DNA from: Desulfuromonadales bacterium
Lineage (GTDB): Bacteria > Desulfobacterota > Desulfuromonadia > Desulfuromonadales > UBA2294
Length of the DNA stretch: 26,011 nt
Reading direction: 5' to 3'
Assembly (NCBI GenBank): GCA_014859615.1
Contig: JACUTX010000006.1
Location: 1 to 26,011 of the forward strand
Of the stretch, positions 15,373-22,534 are shown one piece after another. Made by a program: the position numbers and the translations under genes. The notes beneath the pieces were generated by a model, which saw only the letters and a list, made by a program, of their open reading frames with translations, was not told the origin of the DNA and did no database searches. How positions within the stretch are numbered: the stretch's first letter is position 1; each line of letters begins with the position of its first letter.

Positions 15373-16176
15373 TTACGAACCGACTGTTAATTTTTCGATA
15401 AAAGCGGCCGTTTCTGCCAGTACCTCTGTTTTCGCCTCGCGGTGTGGAATGTGACCGCAGCCGGGGAGGAGCCGGATCCGCGAGTCCCCGCTGACGCCGG
15501 TGCGAATCGCATCGAGCTGGCGCTTCGTACCGTATGCATCGTCCTCCCCCTGTAGCGCCAGAACCGGACAGACGATCCGGGCCATCTGTTTCTCAATATT
15601 CCAGGTTCGAAAAGCAGGGTCGAGCCAGGCTTCGGCCCAGGCCGAAAAGACCGTCTCGACCTTCTCGCCGTGATACCGTCCCAGCCGTTCACGCATATCG
15701 CTATTTTGCCACCGCTGCACAGTTTCGCGAATACCGGTCAGGGTCTTCTCCTCCACAAAAAGATGCGCCGCTTCACTAATAACGGCCACGGTTCGATCCG
15801 GATAAACGGCAGCAAAAAGAAGCGCGATGGTTGCACCGTCGCTATGTCCGAACAACACCGGCCGTTCGATGCGACAGCTCTGCAACAGATCGTCGAGACT
15901 GAGGAGCTCGCGGTCAAAGAAGTCGTCTCCACGAGGTGTCATCAACGGCTGCGAACCACCAAATCCGCAACGATCATAAGCCAGAACGGGGATGCCGGTC
16001 GCAGCGACCAACGCCTGCGGAAAATCGCGCCACTGATCGATACTGCCGAGCGCTTCGTGCAACAACACCAGAGTCAACGCGGCAGAATTCTCCGTCGACC
16101 CAAAAGGCCAGAAGCGACGAACCTGCAGCATCTCTCCCCCGGCTGCAACCATAAATGTGCGCTCTTCAATCTTCAT
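15373..16176 (-). CDS. Alpha/beta hydrolase within the leucine operon
   Basis: This is a 267-residue alpha/beta-hydrolase-fold protein without a signal peptide. It has LLHEALGSIDQW as the oxyanion loop, nucleophile elbow GHSDG, acid Asp in GEDDAYG, and the catalytic His in CGHIPHRE near the C-terminus, so the triad looks complete. Family members are esterases, thioesterases, C-C hydrolases or lactonases, and sequence alone does not give the substrate. It lies 19 nt after the isovaleryl-CoA dehydrogenase gene and 67 nt before mccB, so it is likely co-transcribed. A thioesterase that releases CoA from pathway intermediates is a reasonable guess. ATG 16176 is chosen for GGAG 7 nt upstream; a TTG at 16182 is the alternative. 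Confidence 0.82.
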   Translation of the reverse strand: MKIEERTFMVAAGGEMLQVRRFWPFGSTENSAALTLVLLHEALGSIDQWRDFPQALVAATGIPVLAYDRCGFGGSQPLMTPRGDDFFDRELLSLDDLLQSCRIERPVLFGHSDGATIALLFAAVYPDRTVAVISEAAHLFVEEKTLTGIRETVQRWQNSDMRERLGRYHGEKVETVFSAWAEAWLDPAFRTWNIEKQMARIVCPVLALQGEDDAYGTKRQLDAIRTGVSGDSRIRLLPGCGHIPHREAKTEVLAETAAFIEKLTVGS

Positions 16177-16195
16177 CGACAAGCTCCACAGAGCG

Positions 16196-17362
16196 TCATA
16201 TCGTCTGCTGGAAAAGTTCGCGACCGATCAGCATGCGCCTTATTTCACTGGTTCCGGCGCCGATTTCGTACAGTTTGGCATCACGCAGCAAGCGGCCGGT
16301 CGGATACTCATTGATATAACCGTTGCCACCGAGGCACTGAATCGCCTGCAACGCCATCCAGGTCGCGCGTTCAGCAGAGTGAAGGATCGCACCGGCCGCA
16401 TCTTTGCGAATCGTACCACTGCTGCTACAGGCCTTGGCGACAGCGTAGACATAAGCACGACTGCTGTTAAGAGTTGTATACATATCGGCCAATTTCCCCT
16501 GCATCAGCTGAAACTCGCCGATCGCATGCCCGAACTGCTTGCGTTCATGCAGATACGGCAGCACCACATCCATGCAGGCCGCCATAATTCCGAGCGGGCC
16601 GCCGGAGAGCACCAGACGTTCGTAATCGAGTCCACTCATCAGCACCTTGACCCCCTCACCAACCCCCCCCAGAACGTTTTGCGCCGGGACTTCACAGTTC
16701 TCGAAGACCAGTTCACAGGTGCTGCAGCCGCGCATCCCGAGTTTGTCGAGCTTCTGTGCGGTAGAGAAACCGGCAAACCCTTTCTCAACGAGAAAAGCGG
16801 TGATGCCACGGGAACCGGCATCCATATCGGTCTTGGCGTAAACAATCAGAGTCGAGGCTTCGGGGCCATTGGTGATCCACATCTTATTGCCATTAAGCAG
16901 ATAATTCTCCCCATTTTTATCGGCCCGCAAGCGCATGCTGACCACATCGGAGCCGGAGCCGGCTTCACTCATCGCCAGAGCGCCCACATGCTCGCCGCTC
17001 ACCAGTTTGGGGAGATAACGCTCCTTCTGGTCGGCAGTCCCGTTGCGATAGATCTGATTGACACAGAGATTGGAGTGAGCTCCATAAGCGAGCCCCACCG
17101 ACGCCGACGCCCGGCTGATCTCCTCCATAGCGACCACATGTTCGAGATACCCCATTTCGGCACCACCGTACTCATCACTGACGGTGATACCGAGCACTCC
17201 GAGATCTCCCATCTTGCGCCACAGATCCATCGGGAATTCATTCTGCCGGTCTATTTCGGCTGCCCGCGGGGCAATTTCAGCCTCGGCAAAAGCACGAACC
17301 GTTTCACGCAGAAGATCGACCGTTTCACCCAACTGAAAATTCAAACTCGGATATATTTCCAT
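16196..17362 (-). CDS. Isovaleryl-CoA dehydrogenase
   Basis: The 388-residue FAD acyl-CoA dehydrogenase oxidises isovaleryl-CoA to 3-methylcrotonyl-CoA and passes electrons to ETF. The assignment rests on the catalytic base: E248 lies in GLDYERLVLSGGPLG, the position special to isovaleryl-CoA dehydrogenases, while the usual C-terminal site reads YEIGAGTSEIRR with Gly where other family members have Glu. Other landmarks are MSEAGSGSD (131-139) and MWITNG (161-166), the FAD and substrate region. Two adjacent ATGs exist. TGGAG lies 7 nt before the second (17362) and 4 nt before the first (17365), so the second is favoured. A longer frame to 17407 has no ribosome site. It is the first gene of the leucine operon. 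Confidence 0.95.
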   Translation of the reverse strand: MEIYPSLNFQLGETVDLLRETVRAFAEAEIAPRAAEIDRQNEFPMDLWRKMGDLGVLGITVSDEYGGAEMGYLEHVVAMEEISRASASVGLAYGAHSNLCVNQIYRNGTADQKERYLPKLVSGEHVGALAMSEAGSGSDVVSMRLRADKNGENYLLNGNKMWITNGPEASTLIVYAKTDMDAGSRGITAFLVEKGFAGFSTAQKLDKLGMRGCSTCELVFENCEVPAQNVLGGVGEGVKVLMSGLDYERLVLSGGPLGIMAACMDVVLPYLHERKQFGHAIGEFQLMQGKLADMYTTLNSSRAYVYAVAKACSSSGTIRKDAAGAILHSAERATWMALQAIQCLGGNGYINEYPTGRLLRDAKLYEIGAGTSEIRRMLIGRELFQQTI

Positions 17363-17469
17363 CATTATTCTCCACGTCTGAAAATGCTGCCGTTTCAGGA
17401 ACTTCATCCTGATAAGTGCAAGGGAGATACCAATCTATATTCACATCTCAACAACAACTTTGAACTGAG

Positions 17470-17479
17470 CTGTTAACAG
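17470..17479. promoter_or_regulatory. Perfect 10-bp palindrome at the predicted start site (candidate operator)
   Basis: CTGTTAACAG is a perfect palindrome lying immediately downstream of the predicted -10 box, where the transcript would begin. A repressor bound here would block the leucine operon. The protein that binds is unknown. Confidence 0.35.
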
Positions 17480-17485
17480 TTTGTA

Positions 17486-17515
17486 ATAACAGAGTAAAAT
17501 ATATTTAAACGTCAA
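17486..17515 (-). promoter_or_regulatory. Predicted sigma70 promoter of the leucine operon
   Basis: On the minus strand TTGACG (17515-17510, five of six consensus bases) is followed after 18 nt of nearly pure A/T by TGTTAT (17491-17486, four of six). The predicted start near 17479 gives a leader of about 117 nt before isovaleryl-CoA dehydrogenase. Confidence 0.5.
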
Positions 17516-17524
17516 AGACCCGGC

Positions 17525-17555
17525 CCTTTGTCCCCGTCCTGATTGTAAACAAAGG
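17525..17555. repeat. 7-bp inverted repeat between two operons
   Basis: CCTTTGT (17525-17531) and ACAAAGG (17549-17555) form a perfect 7-bp stem with a 17-nt loop, just past the DUF6125-like gene and just upstream of the predicted leucine promoter. There is no T tract, so it is a poor terminator candidate. A regulatory role is equally possible. Confidence 0.3.
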
Positions 17556-17598
17556 CAACAGTTTAGTGGCGACATCCGGGACATCAGCAGACCTCTTT

Positions 17599-18135
17599 TT
17601 ACTGACCGAGCGTAAACTCCCAGGCGCACCAGAAACTGTCCGGATGCGGATCCGGAGGACAGGCGATACAGCGCGTTGTGATGCGCGGATCGATGGTCCG
17701 GGCAAACTCGGCATATTCGACCAGGCCGACGCTCTTGCAGGGGAAGTCGGGGAGCCCCTTACGCTTGCGGGCCGACTGCACACGACAATCGACCATGCGA
17801 AAAACCGCACGCGTCTCACTCACCTCGATCGATTCCTGCAAGTTGAGTCGCGCATACAGACGATGCTTGAAGCACTCGACCAGGGCCGGAATTCCGCCGC
17901 CAGCTTCGAGTCCGAGTCGGCTCATAATTCGCTTCGCCTCAACGACGGTAAACTTCTCCCAGGCCGCCCGATCGATATCGATCGCCGTCTCCAGATCGAA
18001 GCGCTGTTCAACCGCCTGAAACCAGAGACCATCATGAGCGAGCCAGTTTTTGGCATCATCGACAATAATGGCGATCAACTCTGCTTTGCTCAAATCCTGA
18101 AGCAGCGTCAATCCTTGATCCAGATCTGCACTCAT
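17599..18135 (-). CDS. Cys-rich cytoplasmic protein, resembles DUF6125
   Basis: The 178-residue protein has no signal peptide or membrane helix. It has a helical N-terminal half with a DGLWFQAVEQRFDLETA motif (35-51) and a C-terminal half with regularly placed cysteines: C117 (DCRVQSARKRKG), C133 (FPCKSVG), C156 and C159 (RCIACPPD), and C170 (FWCAWEF). This resembles, from memory, the small uncharacterised family DUF6125 found in anaerobic Desulfobacterota and relatives. The cysteines suggest a metal, Fe-S or heme-related site. The gene lies 29 nt after an acyl-CoA dehydrogenase and has AAGGA 8 nt before the ATG, so it is probably co-transcribed with it. A role in short-chain acyl-CoA oxidation is inferred only from that position. 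Confidence 0.75.
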   Translation of the reverse strand: MSADLDQGLTLLQDLSKAELIAIIVDDAKNWLAHDGLWFQAVEQRFDLETAIDIDRAAWEKFTVVEAKRIMSRLGLEAGGGIPALVECFKHRLYARLNLQESIEVSETRAVFRMVDCRVQSARKRKGLPDFPCKSVGLVEYAEFARTIDPRITTRCIACPPDPHPDSFWCAWEFTLGQ

Positions 18136-18164
18136 AATATTATTCCTTTTGGATTTTAATCAGT

Positions 18165-19313
18165 TTACCCGCGGACGACAGTGGTCCCGATAACGAGCCG
18201 CTGCACCTCACTGGTCCCTTCATAAATTTCGGTAATCTTGGCATCGCGCATCATTCTCTCCACCGGATAATCACGCGTATAACCGTAACCGCCATGAATC
18301 TGGACCGCCTTGGTCGTCACCCACATGGCTGTCTCCGAAGCACTCAGTTTCGCCATCGCTGACTCCTTGCTGTAGGAGAGTCCCGCACTCGCCCGCCAGG
18401 CAGACTGGTAGACGAGCAGACGCGAACCTTCAATACGCAACGCCATATCGGCCAGGATAAACTGCACCGCCTGAAAAGTGGCGATCGACTGATCAAACTG
18501 TTTGCGTTCCCGGGCGTATTGCAACGCCTCTTCATAAGCCCCCTGAGCGATCCCCAGAGCCTGTGAAGCGATGCCGATCCGTCCTCCGTCGAGAGTCTTC
18601 ATCGCGATCTTGAAACCACTCCCCTCTTCGCCGAGCAGGTTGGCAAGCGGAATCCGACAGTTATCAAAAATCAGTTCCCTCGTCGGCGAGGAACGGATCC
18701 CCATCTTCGACTCCTTCTTGCCGAAACTGAAACCAGCCGTCTCTTTTTCAACAATAAATGCGCTGATACCGTGATGCTTCTGCGCATTTTTGTCGGTTCG
18801 GGCAAATACGATATAAATTTCAGCTTCTCCGCCGTTGGTGCAGAAAATTTTCGTACCGTTCAGAACCCAGCTGTCGCCGTCACGAACTGCGGTGGTCTTG
18901 GTGCCACCCGCATCGGATCCTGCTGCAGTCTCGGTCAGGGCGAAGGCACCGAGTTTGGTCCCTTCAGCAAGCGGAACCAGAAATTGTTGTTTTTGCGCTT
19001 CTGTACCAAACATGAAGATCGGATTGGCCCCGAGCGAAAGATGGGCCGACAAGGTTACGCCGGTCGAAGCACAGACCCGTGACAACTCCTCAACCGCGAT
19101 AGCATAACTGATGTAGTCGGCACCAGCGCCGCCGTACTCTTCCGGGAAGACAATCCCGGCCAGACCGAGTTCGCCGACCTTGTCATGCATCAGTTTCCGG
19201 TCAAAAGTTTCGGTTTCATCACGTTCGGCAACACTCGGTCTGATCTCTTTTTCGGCAAAGCTGCGAACGGTTTCGCGAATCAGGCTCTGCTCTTCTGTCA
19301 GCTGAAAATTCAT
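18165..19313 (-). CDS. Short-chain (butyryl-CoA-type) acyl-CoA dehydrogenase
   Basis: The 382-residue enzyme has the normal acyl-CoA dehydrogenase layout: N-terminal helical domain, middle beta domain with FALTETAAGSDAG (124-136) and KIFCTNG (155-161), and C-terminal helical domain with QIHGGYGYTRDYPVER. The catalytic base is E365 in EIYEGTSEVQR, the position used by short- and medium-chain dehydrogenases. It would convert a saturated acyl-CoA such as butyryl-CoA to the trans-2-enoyl-CoA and reduce ETF. A strong AGGAGG lies 8 nt before the ATG. It starts a two-gene unit with the DUF6125-like gene. Substrate chain length cannot be fixed by eye. Confidence 0.92.
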   Translation of the reverse strand: MNFQLTEEQSLIRETVRSFAEKEIRPSVAERDETETFDRKLMHDKVGELGLAGIVFPEEYGGAGADYISYAIAVEELSRVCASTGVTLSAHLSLGANPIFMFGTEAQKQQFLVPLAEGTKLGAFALTETAAGSDAGGTKTTAVRDGDSWVLNGTKIFCTNGGEAEIYIVFARTDKNAQKHHGISAFIVEKETAGFSFGKKESKMGIRSSPTRELIFDNCRIPLANLLGEEGSGFKIAMKTLDGGRIGIASQALGIAQGAYEEALQYARERKQFDQSIATFQAVQFILADMALRIEGSRLLVYQSAWRASAGLSYSKESAMAKLSASETAMWVTTKAVQIHGGYGYTRDYPVERMMRDAKITEIYEGTSEVQRLVIGTTVVRG

Positions 19314-19399
19314 TTTAAAAACCTCCTTTGTCTGGTTTGTTCAAGCGTTTATATCGTTGAATCGTAAATGATCAGAACAATTAAGAATCATAAGAAAGC

Positions 19400-19476
19400 C
19401 TGTCATCCCCGAATGATTCTATAGGGATCCATAGTTTAAAGGCTGGATTCTTTGATTACCCCCTCGGGAATGACAG
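19400..19476. repeat. REP/MITE-like imperfect palindromic element
   Basis: The outer arms CTGTCATCCCCGA (19400-19412) and TCGGGAATGACAG (19464-19476) are inverted copies matching at 12 of 13 positions. Inner arms GGATCCA (19425-19431) and TGGATTC (19444-19450) match at 6 of 7. The TGTCATTCCCG...GAATCCA wording is that of a widespread class of dispersed intergenic repeats in proteobacterial genomes. Only one copy lies in this window. Confidence 0.6.
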
Positions 19477-19550
19477 CGTTTTTGAAGCTGCTGAGCAGTT
19501 AGATATTTCGTAATTATTCATCACCCTGCTCGAACCGCGCAGCATGTGGG

Positions 19551-19608
19551 CTACTGCTGTTGTCGAAGGGGAGTTCAGTGCAACGCTTTACGCGGGCAAC
19601 AGCTGTAG
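19551..19608. repeat. 12-bp inverted repeat downstream of the etf operon
   Basis: CTACTGCTGTTG (19551-19562) and CAACAGCTGTAG (19597-19608) are inverted copies matching at 11 of 12 positions around a 34-nt spacer. They lie 41 nt past the last gene of the etf operon. No T tract follows, so if it limits transcription it would do so by RNA protection or Rho-dependent termination. Confidence 0.5.
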
Positions 19609-19648
19609 ACCTCATGCCGTAATAGATGTGCCGAACCGTTACGTTGAA

Positions 19649-20806
19649 TCAAGCATAATTGCGCAACACATCGCGGGCGATGATCAGGCGCTGAATTTCA
19701 CTCGTCCCTTCATAAATCGTCGTAATCCGTACATCGCGACTGAACCGCTCAACCGGGAATTCCGCAGTATAGCCGTACCCGCCAAAGATCTGCAGCGCTT
19801 CGTAACAGACGCGATTGGCCGCTTCGGTGGCAAAAAGTTTGGCCATTGAAGCTTCCCGTGAATACGATTTCCCCTGCTCTTTACAAAATGCGGCATTCAT
19901 CAACAGCAGCCGCGCCGCCTCCAGCTCTGTCGTGGCATCGGCGATTTTCCACTGAATCGATTGAAAATCAGAGAGGGTGTGACCAAACTGCTTGCGCGCC
20001 GATGCGTAACGAGCTGCAGCGTCCATGGCCGCCAGACCGATACCGAGAGCGAGTGAACCGATACCGATCCGACCACCGGCCAACTCCGCGACCGCAACCC
20101 GGAAACCGTCATTGAGTCCTCCCATCAGAGAGCTTGCCGGTATGCGACAGTTTTGCAACAGCAGCTCGTTGGTGGCGGAAGCGTGCTGCCCCATCTTCTC
20201 TTCAGCGCGGCCGATCAGACACCCCGGCGTCCCCGCTTCGACCAGAAAACAGCTGATCCCCTTCCCTTTTGGAGCGGTGCGATCGGTCACCGCCCAGACA
20301 ACAAAAACTCCGGCGTACGGCGCACTGGTGATGAAAATCTTGCTTCCGTTGAGGATCCAGTCGTCGCCATCCTGCACGGCAGACGTGGTCATCGCCGCCG
20401 GATCAGAACCGGCACCGGTCTCTGTCAGGGCGAACGCCCCGGCCAGAAACTCACCACTGCAGATCTTCGGGATGTATCGCTCTCTCTGCTCCTTGCTCCC
20501 GACCGCCTGAATCACCTCGCAGACCATGTTGTTGACCGAGACCGTTACCGCTGTTGCGGCACAAGCTTTTGCGATTTCGGTCAGAGCGACACTGAAGGCG
20601 ATCACACCGGCTTCTGTCCCCCCATAATCGGTCGCGACATTGAGCCCCATGAAACCGAGTTCCGCCAATTTTTTCAGATTGGCAAAAAAGAGCTCCTGCT
20701 CTTCACCTCGATCGAGGGCGGCAGCGACCGGCGCAAGTTCGGCCGTGGCAAATTCACGGGCCGTCTCGCGGATCAGACGCTGTTCTTCGTTAAGATCAAG
20801 AAACAT
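19649..20806 (-). CDS. Acyl-CoA dehydrogenase, last gene of the etf operon
   Basis: The 385-residue protein is a second butyryl-CoA-type dehydrogenase, clearly distinct from the 382-residue one downstream. Its FAD/substrate motifs are FALTETGAGSD (125-135) and KIFITSA (156-162), and the catalytic base is E366 in TIYEGTSEIQR. The C-terminal FGGYGYTAEFPVER is typical. ETF is the expected electron acceptor and is encoded in the same operon. The ribosome site GAGGGG lies in the end of the crotonase gene 12 nt upstream, which ties the two together. Chain-length preference is unknown. Confidence 0.92.
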   Translation of the reverse strand: MFLDLNEEQRLIRETAREFATAELAPVAAALDRGEEQELFFANLKKLAELGFMGLNVATDYGGTEAGVIAFSVALTEIAKACAATAVTVSVNNMVCEVIQAVGSKEQRERYIPKICSGEFLAGAFALTETGAGSDPAAMTTSAVQDGDDWILNGSKIFITSAPYAGVFVVWAVTDRTAPKGKGISCFLVEAGTPGCLIGRAEEKMGQHASATNELLLQNCRIPASSLMGGLNDGFRVAVAELAGGRIGIGSLALGIGLAAMDAAARYASARKQFGHTLSDFQSIQWKIADATTELEAARLLLMNAAFCKEQGKSYSREASMAKLFATEAANRVCYEALQIFGGYGYTAEFPVERFSRDVRITTIYEGTSEIQRLIIARDVLRNYA

Positions 20807-20818
20807 CTGTCACCCCTC

Positions 20819-21601
20819 TCATCGACCGCAAAACTTCGCTGACCGCTTGTCGAGAAACGCCTGCATCCCCTCTTTTTGATCAACGGTGCAAAAGCAGAGA
20901 CCAAACAGATCTGATTCGAAACGACCGGCGCGATCAAGATCCATCTCCAGGCCGTTATCGATTGAGTCTTTGGCGAAACGCACCGCCACACTCCCTCTGG
21001 ACGCAATTTTTACCGCCATCGCCTTTGCCGTCGCGAGTAACTCTTCGGCGGCTACGACCTTGTTGACAAGGCCGATGCGGCAAGCCTCTGCTGCATCGAT
21101 CATATCGCCGGTAAAGATCAGCTCCTTGGCACGCCCTTTACCGATCAGTCGGGGGAGACGCAGGGTTCCGCCGAATCCGGGGATAACGCCGAGATTGACC
21201 TCGGGCTGTCCGAACCGGGCGTTTTCTGCGGCAATCCGAATATCGCAGGCCATAGCAAGTTCACAGCCGCCACCGAGGGCAAAACCGTTCACAGCGGCGA
21301 TCACCGGCTTCGGAAAGTTTTCAATACTGTTTAAAACCGCATGACCGTTTCGCGCGAATTTGGCCGCAGAGACCGCATCAAGCGGCTGCATTGCGGCAAT
21401 ATCAGCACCAGCGACAAAAGCTTTACTCCCGCCGCCGGTCAGGATGACGCAAGCAACATCGTCCCGTTCCTTCAATCCGGCAAAGGCGGCGGCAAGCTCC
21501 TCGATCAGTTCATTATTCAGTGCATTCAGTGCAGCGGGGCGATTAATTGTGACCAGTGCGATCATCTCGGCGATATCGATCAGCAGATTGTTGAATTTCA
21601 T
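20819..21601 (-). CDS. Enoyl-CoA hydratase (crotonase)
   Basis: The 260-residue hydratase adds water to trans-2-enoyl-CoA to give the (S)-3-hydroxyacyl-CoA. Both catalytic glutamates are present: E114 in GGGCELAMACD and E134 in GQPEVNLGVIPGFGG. The oxyanion-hole segment is AFVAGADI (61-68). Length is that of crotonase. The ATG at 21601 is chosen because AAGGAG lies 6 nt upstream; the longer frame to 21658 would run into hbd. It sits between hbd and an acyl-CoA dehydrogenase, as expected for a short-chain beta-oxidation set. Confidence 0.94.
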   Translation of the reverse strand: MKFNNLLIDIAEMIALVTINRPAALNALNNELIEELAAAFAGLKERDDVACVILTGGGSKAFVAGADIAAMQPLDAVSAAKFARNGHAVLNSIENFPKPVIAAVNGFALGGGCELAMACDIRIAAENARFGQPEVNLGVIPGFGGTLRLPRLIGKGRAKELIFTGDMIDAAEACRIGLVNKVVAAEELLATAKAMAVKIASRGSVAVRFAKDSIDNGLEMDLDRAGRFESDLFGLCFCTVDQKEGMQAFLDKRSAKFCGR

Positions 21602-21615
21602 TCCAGACTCCTTAC

Positions 21616-22464
21616 TTAATAAGTGTAAAACCCTCTGCCGCTCTTCTTGCCGAGCCACCCGGCCTTAACCATTTTGCGCAGCAGCGGACAAGGACGATAC
21701 TTACTGTCGGCAAACCCTTCGTAGAGGACCTCCATGATAGCCAGGCAGGTGTCGAGGCCGATAAAGTCAGCCAGAGTGAGCGGCCCCATCGGGTGATTCA
21801 TCCCGAGTTTCATCACCTGATCGACCGCTTCGGGCTTTGCCACCCCTTCGTAGACACAGAAGATCGCTTCATTAATCATCGGCATCAGAACCCGGTTCGA
21901 GATAAAGCCGGGGTAGTCGTTCACCTCCACCGCCGTTTTCCCCATCAACGTCGCCAACGCTTCGACCGTCATAAAGACCTCATCGCTGGTGGCGATACCG
22001 CGAATGATCTCGACCAGAGCCATCACCGGGACCGGATTCATGAAGTGCATGCCGATCACGCTCTCGGGACGTCTGGTCACTGCGGCAACTTCGGTAATCG
22101 GCAGCGACGAAGTGTTCGTCGCCAAAATCACACCGGGGCGGGCAATTTCATCGAGACTGCGAAAAATTTGGGCCTTGATCTCCATCTTTTCAGTCGCAGC
22201 CTCAACGACAAAATCGACCTCTGCCGCATCCTGCAGATCGGTCGAAGCGGTCAGCCTGGCCAGAATCGATTGCTTCTCGTCTTCGCTGATCCGCCCCTTC
22301 TCAACATTGCGGGAGAGGGTTTTGGCAATAAACGCAATCCGCTGGTCGATCAAAACCGCGTCGATATCGTTAAGCACCACCTGCAAACCGGACTGGGCCG
22401 CAACCTGAGCGATCCCGCCCCCCATCTGACCGGCACCGATCACCATGATTTTTTTAATAGCCAT
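21616..22464 (-). CDS. 3-hydroxybutyryl-CoA dehydrogenase
   Basis: This NAD(P)-dependent enzyme oxidises 3-hydroxybutyryl-CoA to acetoacetyl-CoA. The 282-residue length is exactly that of stand-alone Hbd/PaaH enzymes. The Rossmann motif is VIGAGQMGGGIAQ (8-20), the catalytic His is H140 in GMHFMNPVPVM, and E152 and the YPGFISNRVLMPM helix complete the site. The ATG at 22464 has GAGAGG about 4 nt upstream; the longer frame to 22494 has no such site. The stop lies 14 nt before the crotonase start. Confidence 0.94.
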   Translation of the reverse strand: MAIKKIMVIGAGQMGGGIAQVAAQSGLQVVLNDIDAVLIDQRIAFIAKTLSRNVEKGRISEDEKQSILARLTASTDLQDAAEVDFVVEAATEKMEIKAQIFRSLDEIARPGVILATNTSSLPITEVAAVTRRPESVIGMHFMNPVPVMALVEIIRGIATSDEVFMTVEALATLMGKTAVEVNDYPGFISNRVLMPMINEAIFCVYEGVAKPEAVDQVMKLGMNHPMGPLTLADFIGLDTCLAIMEVLYEGFADSKYRPCPLLRKMVKAGWLGKKSGRGFYTY

Positions 22465-22534
22465 TTCACCTCTCTTTTTGCTGATTTTTTGCATTCAACC
22501 TGAAGTTTTTCTGTCATACCTCTTACCAAACCGG

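Larger units (their letters stand above)
19314..19648. other. Intergenic region with two inverted repeats
   Basis: This 335-nt gap separates two acyl-CoA dehydrogenase genes on the same strand. It holds a REP-like element and a second long inverted repeat, listed separately. A TATAAA on the minus strand (19353-19348) could be a -10 for the downstream gene but has no good -35. No ORF with a ribosome site is visible. Confidence 0.6.

Noticed and set aside
16157..17476. 439-codon open frame on the plus strand opposite isovaleryl-CoA dehydrogenase
   Set aside because: It is fully antisense to a well-supported gene and its translation shows no domain; the length reflects codon composition.
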